Position numbers and translations under genes: made by a program
Part shown: piece by piece, positions 10,670 through 19,591 of the stretch
Layout: every line of letters starts with the position of its first letter
Position numbering within the stretch: the first letter of the stretch is position 1
Origin: Regnicoccus frigidus
GTDB lineage: Bacteria > Cyanobacteriota > Cyanobacteriia > PCC-6307 > Cyanobiaceae
Reading direction: 5' to 3'
NCBI GenBank assembly: GCA_025194985.1
Contig: JAOANE010000046.1
Location: 62,001-126,000 of the forward strand
DNA length: 64,000 nucleotides
The notes under the pieces: generated by a model
What the model was told of the DNA's origin: nothing
Databases searched by the model: none
What the model saw: the letters and a program-made list of their open reading frames with translations, nothing else

Positions 10670-11740
10670 TTGGTGGCGATCGAGCCAGCTCCCTTGCGCC
10701 CTCTCCGCTTTCTGGTTCCCGGCACCACAGGTCGTTTCCGCTGTGGTGGCCTGCAGGTGGAACTTCAGACAGCGCAGCTCACCGCTGGGTTGGTTGCCAC
10801 TGAGCTGGTCACTTACCGGCAGCGGGAACCGGGCCGGCCCTTCCTCGCCGACATACTGCGTGGCGAGCCTTCTCCGGGCGAGGCTCTCTGGATTGTGAGC
10901 TGGGGGTTTGATGTGCCGCAGCTGCTGCGCCGGCTGAAAGGGCGGCCGGTGGCCTATCACGCCCACAGCAGTGGGTATGGCTTCGCGCTGCCTGCCGGAG
11001 TTCCGGTTCTGGCGGTGAGCCGCAACACCCTTGGCTACTGGGGGGACCGGGCACCCCGCAATCCCCTTTTCCTCGTGCCGAATGCCCTGGAGCCCCAGTG
11101 GCTGGAGCGGGGAGAGCGCAATGACAGTGCCCGGCTTCGCCCCATTGATGTGCTCGTTCAAGCCCGGAAGAGCAGTTCCTATCTGCTGAATCAGCTGGTG
11201 CCAGCCCTGCGACAACGGGGATTGCAGGTGAAGGTGCAGCAGGGTTGGGTCAACGATCTGGTGGATCTCTTCAACAATTCTGCGGTGTATCTCTACGATT
11301 CCGCCGATTACTGGCGTGGCCGAGGCGTGAGTGAGGGCTTCGGGCTGCCGCCCCTCGAGGCGATGGCTTGCGGATGCGTTGTGTTCAGCAGTTTCAATCA
11401 TGCCTTGGCCGATCTGTTCGAACCGGGCGTAGTCGGCCACCAGATCGGCGCGGGCACGCTGGCCGGCGATGTGGAGCGCGTCGCTAACGCGGTAGCGGAA
11501 CCCCGGAGCTGGCAGCCAGATCCGGCCCAACGAGAGGCTTTGCTGGCCTTGTCTTCCGAATCAGAACTTCTGTGGCGCTGGAAGCGGGCCTTGACGGCCA
11601 TTGACGAGCATTGGGTCCGTCTTTTGTCCTGTTCCCCAGCCCTGCAGCGTCCTTCGTTGCTCCAGTTGCGCGTCAGCCAGATCTTCAGCCGCTTCTCGAG
11701 CCGTCTCAAGCGCTTGAGAGGGGGAAGATCGGTTCTGTGA
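10670..11740 (+). CDS. Glycosyltransferase, GT-B fold (GT4-like)
   Basis: First gene of the intact polysaccharide operon, about 356 residues. The N-terminus RFLVPGTTGRFRCGGLQVEL fits a nucleotide-sugar transferase loop, and the C-terminal half holds the acceptor/donor motif SEGFGLPPLEAMACGCVVF with the E-x7-E spacing of GT4 enzymes. Start is TTG at 10670 or GTG at 10673; neither has a strong ribosome-binding site. The GC content is high, like the housekeeping genes upstream and unlike the next four genes. The stop codon TGA (11738-11740) overlaps a GTG start for the ABC exporter, suggesting translational coupling. Confidence 0.8.
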   Translation: MVAIEPAPLRPLRFLVPGTTGRFRCGGLQVELQTAQLTAGLVATELVTYRQREPGRPFLADILRGEPSPGEALWIVSWGFDVPQLLRRLKGRPVAYHAHSSGYGFALPAGVPVLAVSRNTLGYWGDRAPRNPLFLVPNALEPQWLERGERNDSARLRPIDVLVQARKSSSYLLNQLVPALRQRGLQVKVQQGWVNDLVDLFNNSAVYLYDSADYWRGRGVSEGFGLPPLEAMACGCVVFSSFNHALADLFEPGVVGHQIGAGTLAGDVERVANAVAEPRSWQPDPAQREALLALSSESELLWRWKRALTAIDEHWVRLLSCSPALQRPSLLQLRVSQIFSRFSSRLKRLRGGRSVL

Positions 11741-13647
11741 CTGGCTTGTTTGGCGCCCCGGTCTCGAAAGTGAGGGATAAGGTTGGTCGAACTCAAGCAG
11801 AGCTATCCATTTCAGTGAGGTTGAGCCTTCCCGCGGTACTTAGAAGCCAGACTCTGGCCCAATTGGGCCGATTGTTGTCTTACTTACCTAGACAGCGTTT
11901 AAAGGGCCTAATAACTCTGCTTGCTATATCTTTATTTGTTGGTCTTTTTGATCTTATTTTCGTTGGACTCTTAGCAAGACTTGTTGGTGCGTTGAGCGGC
12001 GTGAAGCTCCAGAACTGGATTCCTCAGATTTGGTTCTTTGGTGGAGGAATGGCCTCTCAGTCTCTCTGGATCGTCGGGATCTTGATTGGGTTGATCTGGA
12101 TATCAACAGGGCTTAAGTTTATGACTGCAGCCTTGCAAAGCTATCTGAGTGCTCAGATATGGGCTGACTATGGAAACCGCATCTATGCCAATATATTGAT
12201 GCAGAACTTTGAATACTTTCAAAATCAAAAGTCAGCCCACCTACTTGCCAGATTAAATCGTATCCTTGGCAAGATCTCTGATGACATCATCCTTCCGCTC
12301 TTGACTGTTGTCTCGAACGCCCTTTCCGTTGGAGTGCTAACAATTGGTGTGGCAGTGGTTTTGGGCCCAACTGCCATTGTTCTATTTGTGACGCTTCTTG
12401 CTGCTTATGCCTCAGTGTCAGCGCTATTGATAGCTCCTTTACGCCTTGCCTCAAAACAGAAGTTGCGGTTTGCCCTTAGGATCAACTCATTGTTGATGGA
12501 ATCTATTCGTTCGATCAGAGATGTTCAATTGTATGCAGCTGAGCAGCGTTTTATTGAAAAATTTTCATTAATTGGAATTACTGGGAAGCGCTATGATAGG
12601 ATTTCAAAATTATTGCCAGACATACCTCGCTTTATTATTGAACCAGCTGGGATTACGATCTTATTTGCAATAGGACTTTTGCCGGTTTTGTTAGATGAAG
12701 ACCGACAGCTTCAGCAAGCACTGCCTGCTCTTGCTGCAGTTATGTTTGCGGCCCTCAAAATATCTGCTCCAATCCAGTCTATTTTTCGATCTGTCAACCG
12801 TTTTCGCGGCAGCCTTCCAGATATCGCTGATGCCCTGCAATTGCTGGAATTGCAATCTTCTAGAGCGACACTGCAAAGCACAGGAACGCCATCTCCTGCT
12901 GGTGTCATGCCTAAAAATACGATCAAATTATCGAATGTCTGGTTCCGTTATGCCAGTTCAGAAGATTGGGTGATTAAGGATGTCAGCCTTGCAATACCAG
13001 TTGGTTCGAGGGTCGCTTTTGTGGGCAAAACAGGTGGCGGCAAGACAACAACAGCTCATCTTTTGCTTGCTTTATTCGAGCCACAAAGAGGGTCTGTACA
13101 GCTTGATGGGATTGATCTTGCCTATGAGGAGATACCTGCTTGGCAAGCCTGTTGTGCTATGGTTCCACAGGCGATTGTTCTTCTTGATACAAGTATTCGC
13201 GAGAATGTTGCGTTTGGAATTGACGATAAAAATATCAACGATTACGCAGTTTGGGAAGTGCTCAAATCGGCCCAATTAGACGAATTCGTTTCAGAATTGC
13301 CTTACGGGTTGTATACTATGGTGGGGGAAAATGGCTTGCGTTTGTCTGGTGGACAGCGCCAGCGTCTGGCGCTAGCAAGAGCCTTTTATAAAGATGCGAA
13401 GGTACTTGTTCTTGACGAAGCAACAAGCTCGCTCGACAACAAGACGGAAAGCAGTGTGCTGGATTCCTTGGAACTCATTGGCAGGCGCTGTACCACGATT
13501 GTGATTGCTCACCGGCTCAGCACAGTGAGGCATTGTGATCGGATCTATGAGTTCGCTGATGGTCAGATCAGGGCTCATGGCAATTATGAGCAGCTACAGC
13601 TGAGATCGGAATCATTTCGGGAACTCGTATCTTTGGATAATGGCTGA
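11737..13647 (+). CDS. ABC exporter, fused membrane and ATPase domains
   Basis: A half-size ABC exporter of about 636 residues, likely moving a lipid-linked glycan or other envelope component. The N-terminal half has five to six membrane helices (for example LKGLITLLAISLFVGLFDL). The ATPase domain has Walker A VGKTGGGKTT, Q-loop MVPQ, signature LSGGQRQRLALARA, Walker B VLVLDEATSSLD and switch histidine IVIAHRLST. The open frame extends upstream into the previous gene, but the GTG at 11737 in a GTGA overlap is the likeliest start. The gene is much richer in A+T than its upstream neighbour. A broken paralog of its ATPase domain lies at 29.2-32.3 kb. Confidence 0.9.
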   Translation: MTGLFGAPVSKVRDKVGRTQAELSISVRLSLPAVLRSQTLAQLGRLLSYLPRQRLKGLITLLAISLFVGLFDLIFVGLLARLVGALSGVKLQNWIPQIWFFGGGMASQSLWIVGILIGLIWISTGLKFMTAALQSYLSAQIWADYGNRIYANILMQNFEYFQNQKSAHLLARLNRILGKISDDIILPLLTVVSNALSVGVLTIGVAVVLGPTAIVLFVTLLAAYASVSALLIAPLRLASKQKLRFALRINSLLMESIRSIRDVQLYAAEQRFIEKFSLIGITGKRYDRISKLLPDIPRFIIEPAGITILFAIGLLPVLLDEDRQLQQALPALAAVMFAALKISAPIQSIFRSVNRFRGSLPDIADALQLLELQSSRATLQSTGTPSPAGVMPKNTIKLSNVWFRYASSEDWVIKDVSLAIPVGSRVAFVGKTGGGKTTTAHLLLALFEPQRGSVQLDGIDLAYEEIPAWQACCAMVPQAIVLLDTSIRENVAFGIDDKNINDYAVWEVLKSAQLDEFVSELPYGLYTMVGENGLRLSGGQRQRLALARAFYKDAKVLVLDEATSSLDNKTESSVLDSLELIGRRCTTIVIAHRLSTVRHCDRIYEFADGQIRAHGNYEQLQLRSESFRELVSLDNG

Positions 13648-14812
13648 CATTACCCTTCTGTCAACAGCAGACTGGGATCAACTTCTTTGGACGAATAAGC
13701 AGCATGTTGCTTCTGAATTAGCCGAGCTTGGCCACCGTGTTCTTTATGTCGAGTCACTCGGCCTGCGTGCACCAAGACAGCAGTCACAGGATTATAAAAG
13801 AATCGGACGCCGCCTTCTAAGGTCTCTGAGGCCACCTCGGCGGGTCAAGCCGAACCTCTGGGTTTGGTCTCCGTTGGTCTTGCCGGGGGTTCGGGGAGCA
13901 CTTGCAAGACAAGTGAACTGCCTTCTGCTGTTACTTGGCCTTGCCAGCTCACGACAATGGTTGAAGCTAAGGCCTGATTGGTTGTGGACCTATAACCCGA
14001 AAACGATTGCCTATGGACTGCCAGGCCTCTATGAGACCTTGATCTATCACTGTGTGGACGAGATCCAGGCCCAACCTGATATGGATGCTGCAGATCTCTC
14101 CTACTGGGAAAAGCAGCTCTGCCGAGCCGCTGAACTTGTTTTCGTTACCTCTCCAGCGTTGCTGGAAAATCTCAAAGGTTACAATATTAATACCTATTAT
14201 TTCCCGAATGTTGCTGACTACAATCACTTTTCTAATGCTCTAAACCCCGGCTTGGCCATACCCGATGATCTCAAGGAAATTCCAAGTCCACGGATCGGTT
14301 TTGTTGGCGCTATTAGTGGGTACAAGCTCGACCTTGATTTGATTGTCGAACTGGCGGAACGAACATCAAACTGGTCTTATGTGATGATCGGTCCAGTGGG
14401 AGAAGGAGATCCTAATACATATCTTTCAAGACTTCGTAATTGCTCCAATATTCACTGGCTGGGAGTTAAGCCTTATGAGTTGCTGCCTGCCTACATGAAA
14501 GGTCTGGATGTTGGCCTTTTACCGCTTCGCTTGAACCGCTACACCCATTCCATGTTCCCCATGAAGTTTTTTGAATACCTCGGAGCAGGTTTGCCAGTTG
14601 TGGCTACTGCGATTGATTCCTTACAGGATTATCATTCTTGTGCTCTGCTCTGCGAGCCGACCGTCAATTCATTCCATGAGGCCCTCCAAAGCAGTTTGAA
14701 TGGCCAATGTCCAAGCCAACAGATTCGCCTGGATACTGCGGCCAAACATACGTATCATAGCCGCACAGTGGCCATGCTCAGCCTCCTGAATACCAGGATG
14801 ACGCAGAGATGA
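13640..14812 (+). CDS. Glycosyltransferase (GT-B; TuaH-like)
   Basis: A 390-residue glycosyltransferase. The N-terminus ITLLSTADWDQLLWTNKQHV and HRVLYVESLGLRAP are shared nearly word for word with the relic that begins at 32899 on the minus strand. The middle has YHCVDEIQAQPDMDAADL and VFVTSPALLENL, and the C-terminal donor-binding part has RIGFVGAISGYKLDLDLI, LPLRLNRYTHSMFPMKFFEYL and GAGLPVVAT. The start ATG overlaps the ABC exporter stop by 8 bp and its stop overlaps the next gene (ATGA), so it sits in a coupled operon. The donor sugar cannot be named from sequence. Confidence 0.85.
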   Translation: MADITLLSTADWDQLLWTNKQHVASELAELGHRVLYVESLGLRAPRQQSQDYKRIGRRLLRSLRPPRRVKPNLWVWSPLVLPGVRGALARQVNCLLLLLGLASSRQWLKLRPDWLWTYNPKTIAYGLPGLYETLIYHCVDEIQAQPDMDAADLSYWEKQLCRAAELVFVTSPALLENLKGYNINTYYFPNVADYNHFSNALNPGLAIPDDLKEIPSPRIGFVGAISGYKLDLDLIVELAERTSNWSYVMIGPVGEGDPNTYLSRLRNCSNIHWLGVKPYELLPAYMKGLDVGLLPLRLNRYTHSMFPMKFFEYLGAGLPVVATAIDSLQDYHSCALLCEPTVNSFHEALQSSLNGQCPSQQIRLDTAAKHTYHSRTVAMLSLLNTRMTQR

Positions 14813-16134
14813 AGGATCTTTCTTTGACTGAGGCCTCCCTTGTACAAGCTGTCTTTGTCACCAAGTTCTTTAAGCGCCTCAGCTCGATTCAGATCTATGA
14901 CGGCATTCTTCCCCTTGTTATAATTATTCATTCCTACAGTGATCATGAGACGGCTGCGCTGGGTTTACTAGTGATATGGATGGCACTTAGACTGACTATA
15001 CGTGTTTTTCGACAACATCGGGAACATCCGACGCAGCCTCCATTTGATGCAATTTTCTTGATTCTTTTATTGGTTAACACGCGCGTAATTGTTCTGCGTG
15101 AAGATATTAATGGTGCTAGTAACTTTCTGATTATTGCGATTGGCTTTGTGATTGGCTTGCGTCAGAGCTGGCGGCAATGGAGAATTTCGCTTGGCTGGCT
15201 AGCGCTCACCTCTGTCGTATTAGCTGTTAACTTTCTCCTCGTCCGTCCAGCTCCAGTTGGCTGGACCCACACGCTTGTGAGGGATGTTTATGTATTGACA
15301 ATGAATGGCCATGGCGGCATTAATCGATTTGCAACTATCTTGCTTCTTGTTACCCTTAGTTCCGTATATTATTCCCTGTTAAGCAGATCGACTGCCGCAC
15401 GTGCCTTTGGAGTTGTCGCTGCGCTGATTGGCTATTCCATGTGCTTCAGTACAGACTCAAGACTGGCTCAGGCAGCGCCACCAACCGCGCTCTTGGTTGG
15501 TTGGCTTGTTCCACGCTTTTGGAAAGGCTCAATAAAAATCATTCTGATTGTCGCAGCAAGTCTGATCACAGCAGGATTGATTTTGGGACTTTGGTGGTTC
15601 TACCTGGCTCCTGATGCCAGCGTCAACCTGAGTTCTGATCTTGGACGGCTCGCCGCGGGGGGCTGCTGGTTGTCTTTGATGTTCACAGGAAGTAACCGCT
15701 TTGTCTATGGAGTTGGATTCGGGCCAAAGGCTAATCAAATGTGTGGCCATCTTAAAGATGGAGCTGGATTCGGCCATGCCCATAACACGATTGCCCAAAT
15801 GGGTGGCCAGCTTGGTCTTCTTGGAATTATTGCGTTCTTGATCCTGGTCATCATCGTGGTGATGGGTTTTTCGCGGCAGCGCATGCTGATGTTATCCCTA
15901 AAAAACCGTGATTTTCACAACATTGGCCGGATCCAGGTAGCCGTTGGTCTCAATTCATTGCTTATGATGAATGTTCTGGCTACTACGATTTATCGAGGTA
16001 ATCAGGTGACCCAATGTCTGATTGGTTTTCTTGCTTCTACGTCCCTTTGTTTGGCGATCAATCCGAGGAATGAACCGTCTACTCCCGATCTGCCGAGGTC
16101 ACCCCTACTTCGATCCAGTCAAAGACTTGGCTAA
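14809..16134 (+). CDS. O-antigen ligase / Wzy-type polymerase membrane protein
   Basis: A 441-residue integral membrane protein with roughly 10-12 hydrophobic helices, typical of the Wzy/WaaL superfamily that polymerises glycans or transfers them to lipid. The family features are GHGGINRFATILLLV, a loop with DSRLAQAAPPTALLVGW and the late motif GHAHNTIAQMGGQLGLLGI, which holds the conserved histidines. The ATG at 14809 is in an ATGA overlap with the previous gene. Composition is A+T-rich like its neighbours. Two fragments of related proteins occur in the decayed locus at 25.98-26.50 kb. Whether it acts as ligase or polymerase cannot be told here. Confidence 0.8.
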   Translation: MKDLSLTEASLVQAVFVTKFFKRLSSIQIYDGILPLVIIIHSYSDHETAALGLLVIWMALRLTIRVFRQHREHPTQPPFDAIFLILLLVNTRVIVLREDINGASNFLIIAIGFVIGLRQSWRQWRISLGWLALTSVVLAVNFLLVRPAPVGWTHTLVRDVYVLTMNGHGGINRFATILLLVTLSSVYYSLLSRSTAARAFGVVAALIGYSMCFSTDSRLAQAAPPTALLVGWLVPRFWKGSIKIILIVAASLITAGLILGLWWFYLAPDASVNLSSDLGRLAAGGCWLSLMFTGSNRFVYGVGFGPKANQMCGHLKDGAGFGHAHNTIAQMGGQLGLLGIIAFLILVIIVVMGFSRQRMLMLSLKNRDFHNIGRIQVAVGLNSLLMMNVLATTIYRGNQVTQCLIGFLASTSLCLAINPRNEPSTPDLPRSPLLRSSQRLG

Positions 16135-16147
16135 AGAAGGGAATGCG

Positions 16148-17164
16148 ATGGTTTTGCCATCCAGAAGGCGCATCCGCACCTATCTTCCTGAATGGCTCTT
16201 AGCTTGGGTAACTGTGGGCGCTGCGAGTCTTTTGGGTTGCACTGGGCAAGCTCAGCATGGCTATCGGATGTTGAAGCAGTTTCAGCGGCGCTGGCCTCGT
16301 AATCCCGTCGTACTAGCCGCCATCATTCCCAAGGCTATTGCTTGGCAGGAGTACCAATATGCCGTACGCATGATGGAGGATCTATGGGATAACTCAGGCC
16401 ATGCCCACTATCTTCATCGCGTGCTGTTTCGACGTTCGATGCGACCGGCCGAAATTGATCAGCGCCTCCGCTTATTTCATTTGATTGCTCAGTGCGGTCG
16501 GCTTCCCTCTCACTACCGTTCCTATTCCTTGATTGCAATTTCTTACCAAGCTATCTCGATGGGGGATACATCGTTGATGAATGCAACCTCGATAGATCTA
16601 GAGAAGCTGGTTAAAGAGTTAATTGGCGATAAGGAGACATTTAAATGTCAGCGGTCAAACAGAGAGAATCGCGCTAAGTTGCTGGTATCTGTTTATACTG
16701 CCCTATCCCGGCTTTATCTTGCTACGTCAGAATTCTCTTCTTTTGTATCGGTTGGTTCACGGATTTCTGTTTTGGTGGATTGCATTGATTTCCGTTCTAT
16801 TGATCCAGACAGTTCCTATAGGCTAACGCGTAACCTGATGAGATGTCTTGCGATCGAAGCACTTCAGGCCTGGTATCTTCAAGATATCGAAATGTGGCAA
16901 CATGCTTCCCTTCGCCTACGCCGCATCCACGATCACTGCTACCAAGCGATCTTTGATAGAAGCAACGCTCAGGAAAATCATCGGGGTTTTGCCAAGGAAA
17001 TGATGCTGGCTGTTGCCAATGTCGAGGGATCGAACTGGTTAGAGGACAAGCATGATGATCAGATTCACCATCTGATCACTCTGATCATCAAGACTACCTA
17101 TGAGCCACGCTTCTTGGTGAAGATAAGATCCATGTTTTCGCCCTATCTTGCCGCCAAGTTATGA
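16148..17164 (+). CDS. Unknown helical protein in the polysaccharide operon
   Basis: No family recognised. The frame is open from 16022, overlapping the previous gene by 113 bp, but the ATG at 16148 has a good ribosome-binding site (agaaggg, 7 bases upstream) and follows the Wzy stop by 13 bp, giving 338 residues. The N-terminus has a basic segment then a possible membrane anchor (LLAWVTVGAASLLGCTG). The rest is leucine- and aromatic-rich and looks alpha-helical, perhaps degenerate TPR-like repeats (HGYRMLKQFQRRWPRNPVVL). It ends in an ATGA overlap with the next glycosyltransferase, so it is translated with the glycan genes. Confidence 0.65.
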   Translation: MVLPSRRRIRTYLPEWLLAWVTVGAASLLGCTGQAQHGYRMLKQFQRRWPRNPVVLAAIIPKAIAWQEYQYAVRMMEDLWDNSGHAHYLHRVLFRRSMRPAEIDQRLRLFHLIAQCGRLPSHYRSYSLIAISYQAISMGDTSLMNATSIDLEKLVKELIGDKETFKCQRSNRENRAKLLVSVYTALSRLYLATSEFSSFVSVGSRISVLVDCIDFRSIDPDSSYRLTRNLMRCLAIEALQAWYLQDIEMWQHASLRLRRIHDHCYQAIFDRSNAQENHRGFAKEMMLAVANVEGSNWLEDKHDDQIHHLITLIIKTTYEPRFLVKIRSMFSPYLAAKL

Positions 17165-18327
17165 TTAAGCGTGTGGTTTTCTATATTGATTCCCTCAAGG
17201 CCGGCGGTGCTGAACGCGTTACGTTGCGGATGGCTTCTTGGTGCCAAGATGCGGGTCTGAGTCCGCTGGTTCTTACCCACCATTCGCTGACTGCAGACTT
17301 CTATCCAATTCCTGCAGGAGTCGAACGTCAGGTTGAACAACCTGACCCACTATGGCTAGTTAGGTTGGGCTGGCTGGGATTCCCCTGGCGCGTCCTGCGA
17401 TTGCGTCGTTGGTTAATCGAAAACAGAATCGAACTGGCGATTGGAATGACCACCCTTCCTGGAATCAAGCTTCTGTTGGCGGCAAGGAGCCTTCCTTTAG
17501 CTTGCTGGATTTCAGAACGCAACTACCCTCCTGCCAAGCGTCCTTCTTTGCCGTGGCGTTTGTTGCGTTGGCTGACCTATCGATGGGCAGATCTCCATCT
17601 TGTTCAGACAGCCCAGACAGGTGAATGGCTCAGGCTTCGTCTCAAGGCTACCCCACAATTATTGTTGCCGAATTCGGTTGCTTGGCCCTTGCCGTCGTTC
17701 CCTCCGGTGGTGAAGCCTGCTTCATGGCTTGTGAATACCCACCAGGATAGCGAGTCTGGCCAAAGTGGCACTTCTGTTTTTTTATTGGCTGTCGGAACCA
17801 AGAGTTTCCAGAAGGGCTTTGATCGACTGGTCAGGGCCTTTGCGCTTTTGGCTAAAAGCCTTCCCTGCCTTCATCTGGTGATCGCTGGGGTGACGGAGAC
17901 CCCTTATCACGGGCTGGATCAGGTGGCAGGTCTGAGGAGCCTGTTGAATTCCGCCTCGTCAGCTCAGAAGCGCTTGCATTTTCCAGGATTGGTGGGGAAC
18001 ATCGCTGACTGGTATGCCGCCTGCCAGATGTTCATCCTCTCTTCCCGTTACGAGGGATTCCCGAACGTCCTCCTTGAGGCGATGGCCTCTGGTTGCGCCT
18101 GCGTGGCCTTCGACTGTTCAACCGGTCCAGCTGATCTGATTCGGGATGGCGAGAACGGACTGCTCCTGCCGGAAAAGGCCACGGATCATGAATTGGCGGA
18201 TGCAATTGTTCTCTTGTATCACGACCAAGATCTGCGTCAGCGGCTGGGCCATGAGGCAAGACTTGTTCGTGATCAGTTCAGCGACACGTGCCTTCGTCAG
18301 CGGTTCATTGAGGCCCTTGATGCCTGA
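17161..18327 (+). CDS. Glycosyltransferase family 4
   Basis: A 388-residue GT4 enzyme. It begins VVFYIDSLKAGGAERVTL, the usual glycine-rich acceptor-site loop of this family, and has SSRYEGFPNVLLEAMASG with the E-x7-E catalytic/donor motif, followed by STGPADLIRDGENGLL. The ATG overlaps the stop of the preceding unknown gene (ATGA) and its own stop overlaps the next gene by 8 bp. Composition is intermediate between the A+T-rich core of the operon and the GC-rich genes that follow. Sugar donor and acceptor are unknown. Confidence 0.88.
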   Translation: MIKRVVFYIDSLKAGGAERVTLRMASWCQDAGLSPLVLTHHSLTADFYPIPAGVERQVEQPDPLWLVRLGWLGFPWRVLRLRRWLIENRIELAIGMTTLPGIKLLLAARSLPLACWISERNYPPAKRPSLPWRLLRWLTYRWADLHLVQTAQTGEWLRLRLKATPQLLLPNSVAWPLPSFPPVVKPASWLVNTHQDSESGQSGTSVFLLAVGTKSFQKGFDRLVRAFALLAKSLPCLHLVIAGVTETPYHGLDQVAGLRSLLNSASSAQKRLHFPGLVGNIADWYAACQMFILSSRYEGFPNVLLEAMASGCACVAFDCSTGPADLIRDGENGLLLPEKATDHELADAIVLLYHDQDLRQRLGHEARLVRDQFSDTCLRQRFIEALDA

Positions 18328-19591
18328 CGATCTCTGGATCGTGCTGCCCCATCTCGGTGCAGGCGGCGCCCAGAAAGTAGCGATGATGGCCGCCTCCCAT
18401 TTCTCGGCGTTGGGCTACCGGATCACGGTTGTCAGCCTTTTGCCTGATAAGGCACCCGTCCACAGGGTGCCTGCGCAGGTGCGCTTGCTCGATCTGGGTG
18501 AGGCTGTCACGGCTGCACAGCGCGGCGATTGGTGGGATCGCTCCCTAGTAGCCCGCAGTCGTCGCTTCCTCAAGCTCTGGCTGCCGAGGCTGACGTCATG
18601 GTTCCTGCTCATCACGCTTTGGCCTTGGCTCCGGCAATTGCGCCCCCCCCAGGGCGCCGGTCTCATTCGTTGGCTGGTGTGTGGGGTTGGTGGGCCCCAA
18701 GCCACTTTGCTGCGTGAACTGTTGGTGGCGGAGCAACCGCCAAGGCTTCTTGCCCTCCTCACCAAAACCAACATGTTGGCTTGCCAGGCCAGCTGGGACC
18801 TTCCCCTTCACCTAGCCGTGTCCGAGCGCAACGATCCCCGTCTGCAGACCCTGGGATTTCCCTGGCAGCGCTTAAGACTCCTTCTCTACAGGAGGGCTGA
18901 TGCCCTCACAGCGAACACCCGGGGAGTCTTGACAACGCTGGCAACGGATCTCGGCATGCCGCAGGCCCGCCTGCTGCCCAATCCATTGCCGCCGGCGATT
19001 CCCTTGGCCGGAGAACGCCTGGCTGACGGACAGGGGTCGGCAAATTGTCTTGCCGTAGCCCGTCTGGTCCACCAGAAGGGACTGGATGTGCTGCTGGAGG
19101 CCGTGGCACTGATCCCGACCAAACCGAAGGGCTGGCGGCTGGTGATCGTGGGGGATGGGCCTGAGCGGACTGCGTTGGAGAACCAGGCCCGGCAGCTGGG
19201 GATCGACGGCTGGGTGCGTTTCGAAGGGTTCCAGTCCAATGTGATGCCGTTTTGCCAGGGGGCAAGGATCTTCGTATTGCCCTCTCGCTTTGAAGGAATG
19301 CCGAACGCCCTGCTGGAGGCGATGGCCAGCGGATTGACAGCGATCGTCACCGATGCGTCCCCTGGTCCGCTTGAGCTTGTGGAGCATGGCCATTCGGGGC
19401 TGGTGGTGCCAGCAGAGAACCCAGATGCTCTTGCTCAAGCGATCGGGGCTCTGTTGGCCGATCCCGAGCGTTGCGAGCGACTGGGCTTGGCGGGCCGTCA
19501 ACGATTGGCAGCCCAGGAGTGGAAGGAGATCGAACCCCTTTGGCGATCGGCTCTGAACCTGCCAGCCGTCTTGTCGAACCGAGATGCCTGA
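18320..19591 (+). CDS. Glycosyltransferase family 4
   Basis: A 423-residue GT4 enzyme beginning MPDDLWIVLPHLGAGGAQKV. The frame is open further upstream (18146), but that stretch is only the shadow of the previous gene; the ATG at 18320 overlaps its stop by 8 bp and gives a normal family start. The donor domain has CLAVARLVHQKGLDVLLEAV, VGDGPERTALE and SRFEGMPNALLEAMASG, followed by DASPGPLELVEHG. It shares its overall design with the gene before it, so the two may be an old tandem duplication, although base composition here is GC-rich again. Confidence 0.9.
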   Translation: MPDDLWIVLPHLGAGGAQKVAMMAASHFSALGYRITVVSLLPDKAPVHRVPAQVRLLDLGEAVTAAQRGDWWDRSLVARSRRFLKLWLPRLTSWFLLITLWPWLRQLRPPQGAGLIRWLVCGVGGPQATLLRELLVAEQPPRLLALLTKTNMLACQASWDLPLHLAVSERNDPRLQTLGFPWQRLRLLLYRRADALTANTRGVLTTLATDLGMPQARLLPNPLPPAIPLAGERLADGQGSANCLAVARLVHQKGLDVLLEAVALIPTKPKGWRLVIVGDGPERTALENQARQLGIDGWVRFEGFQSNVMPFCQGARIFVLPSRFEGMPNALLEAMASGLTAIVTDASPGPLELVEHGHSGLVVPAENPDALAQAIGALLADPERCERLGLAGRQRLAAQEWKEIEPLWRSALNLPAVLSNRDA

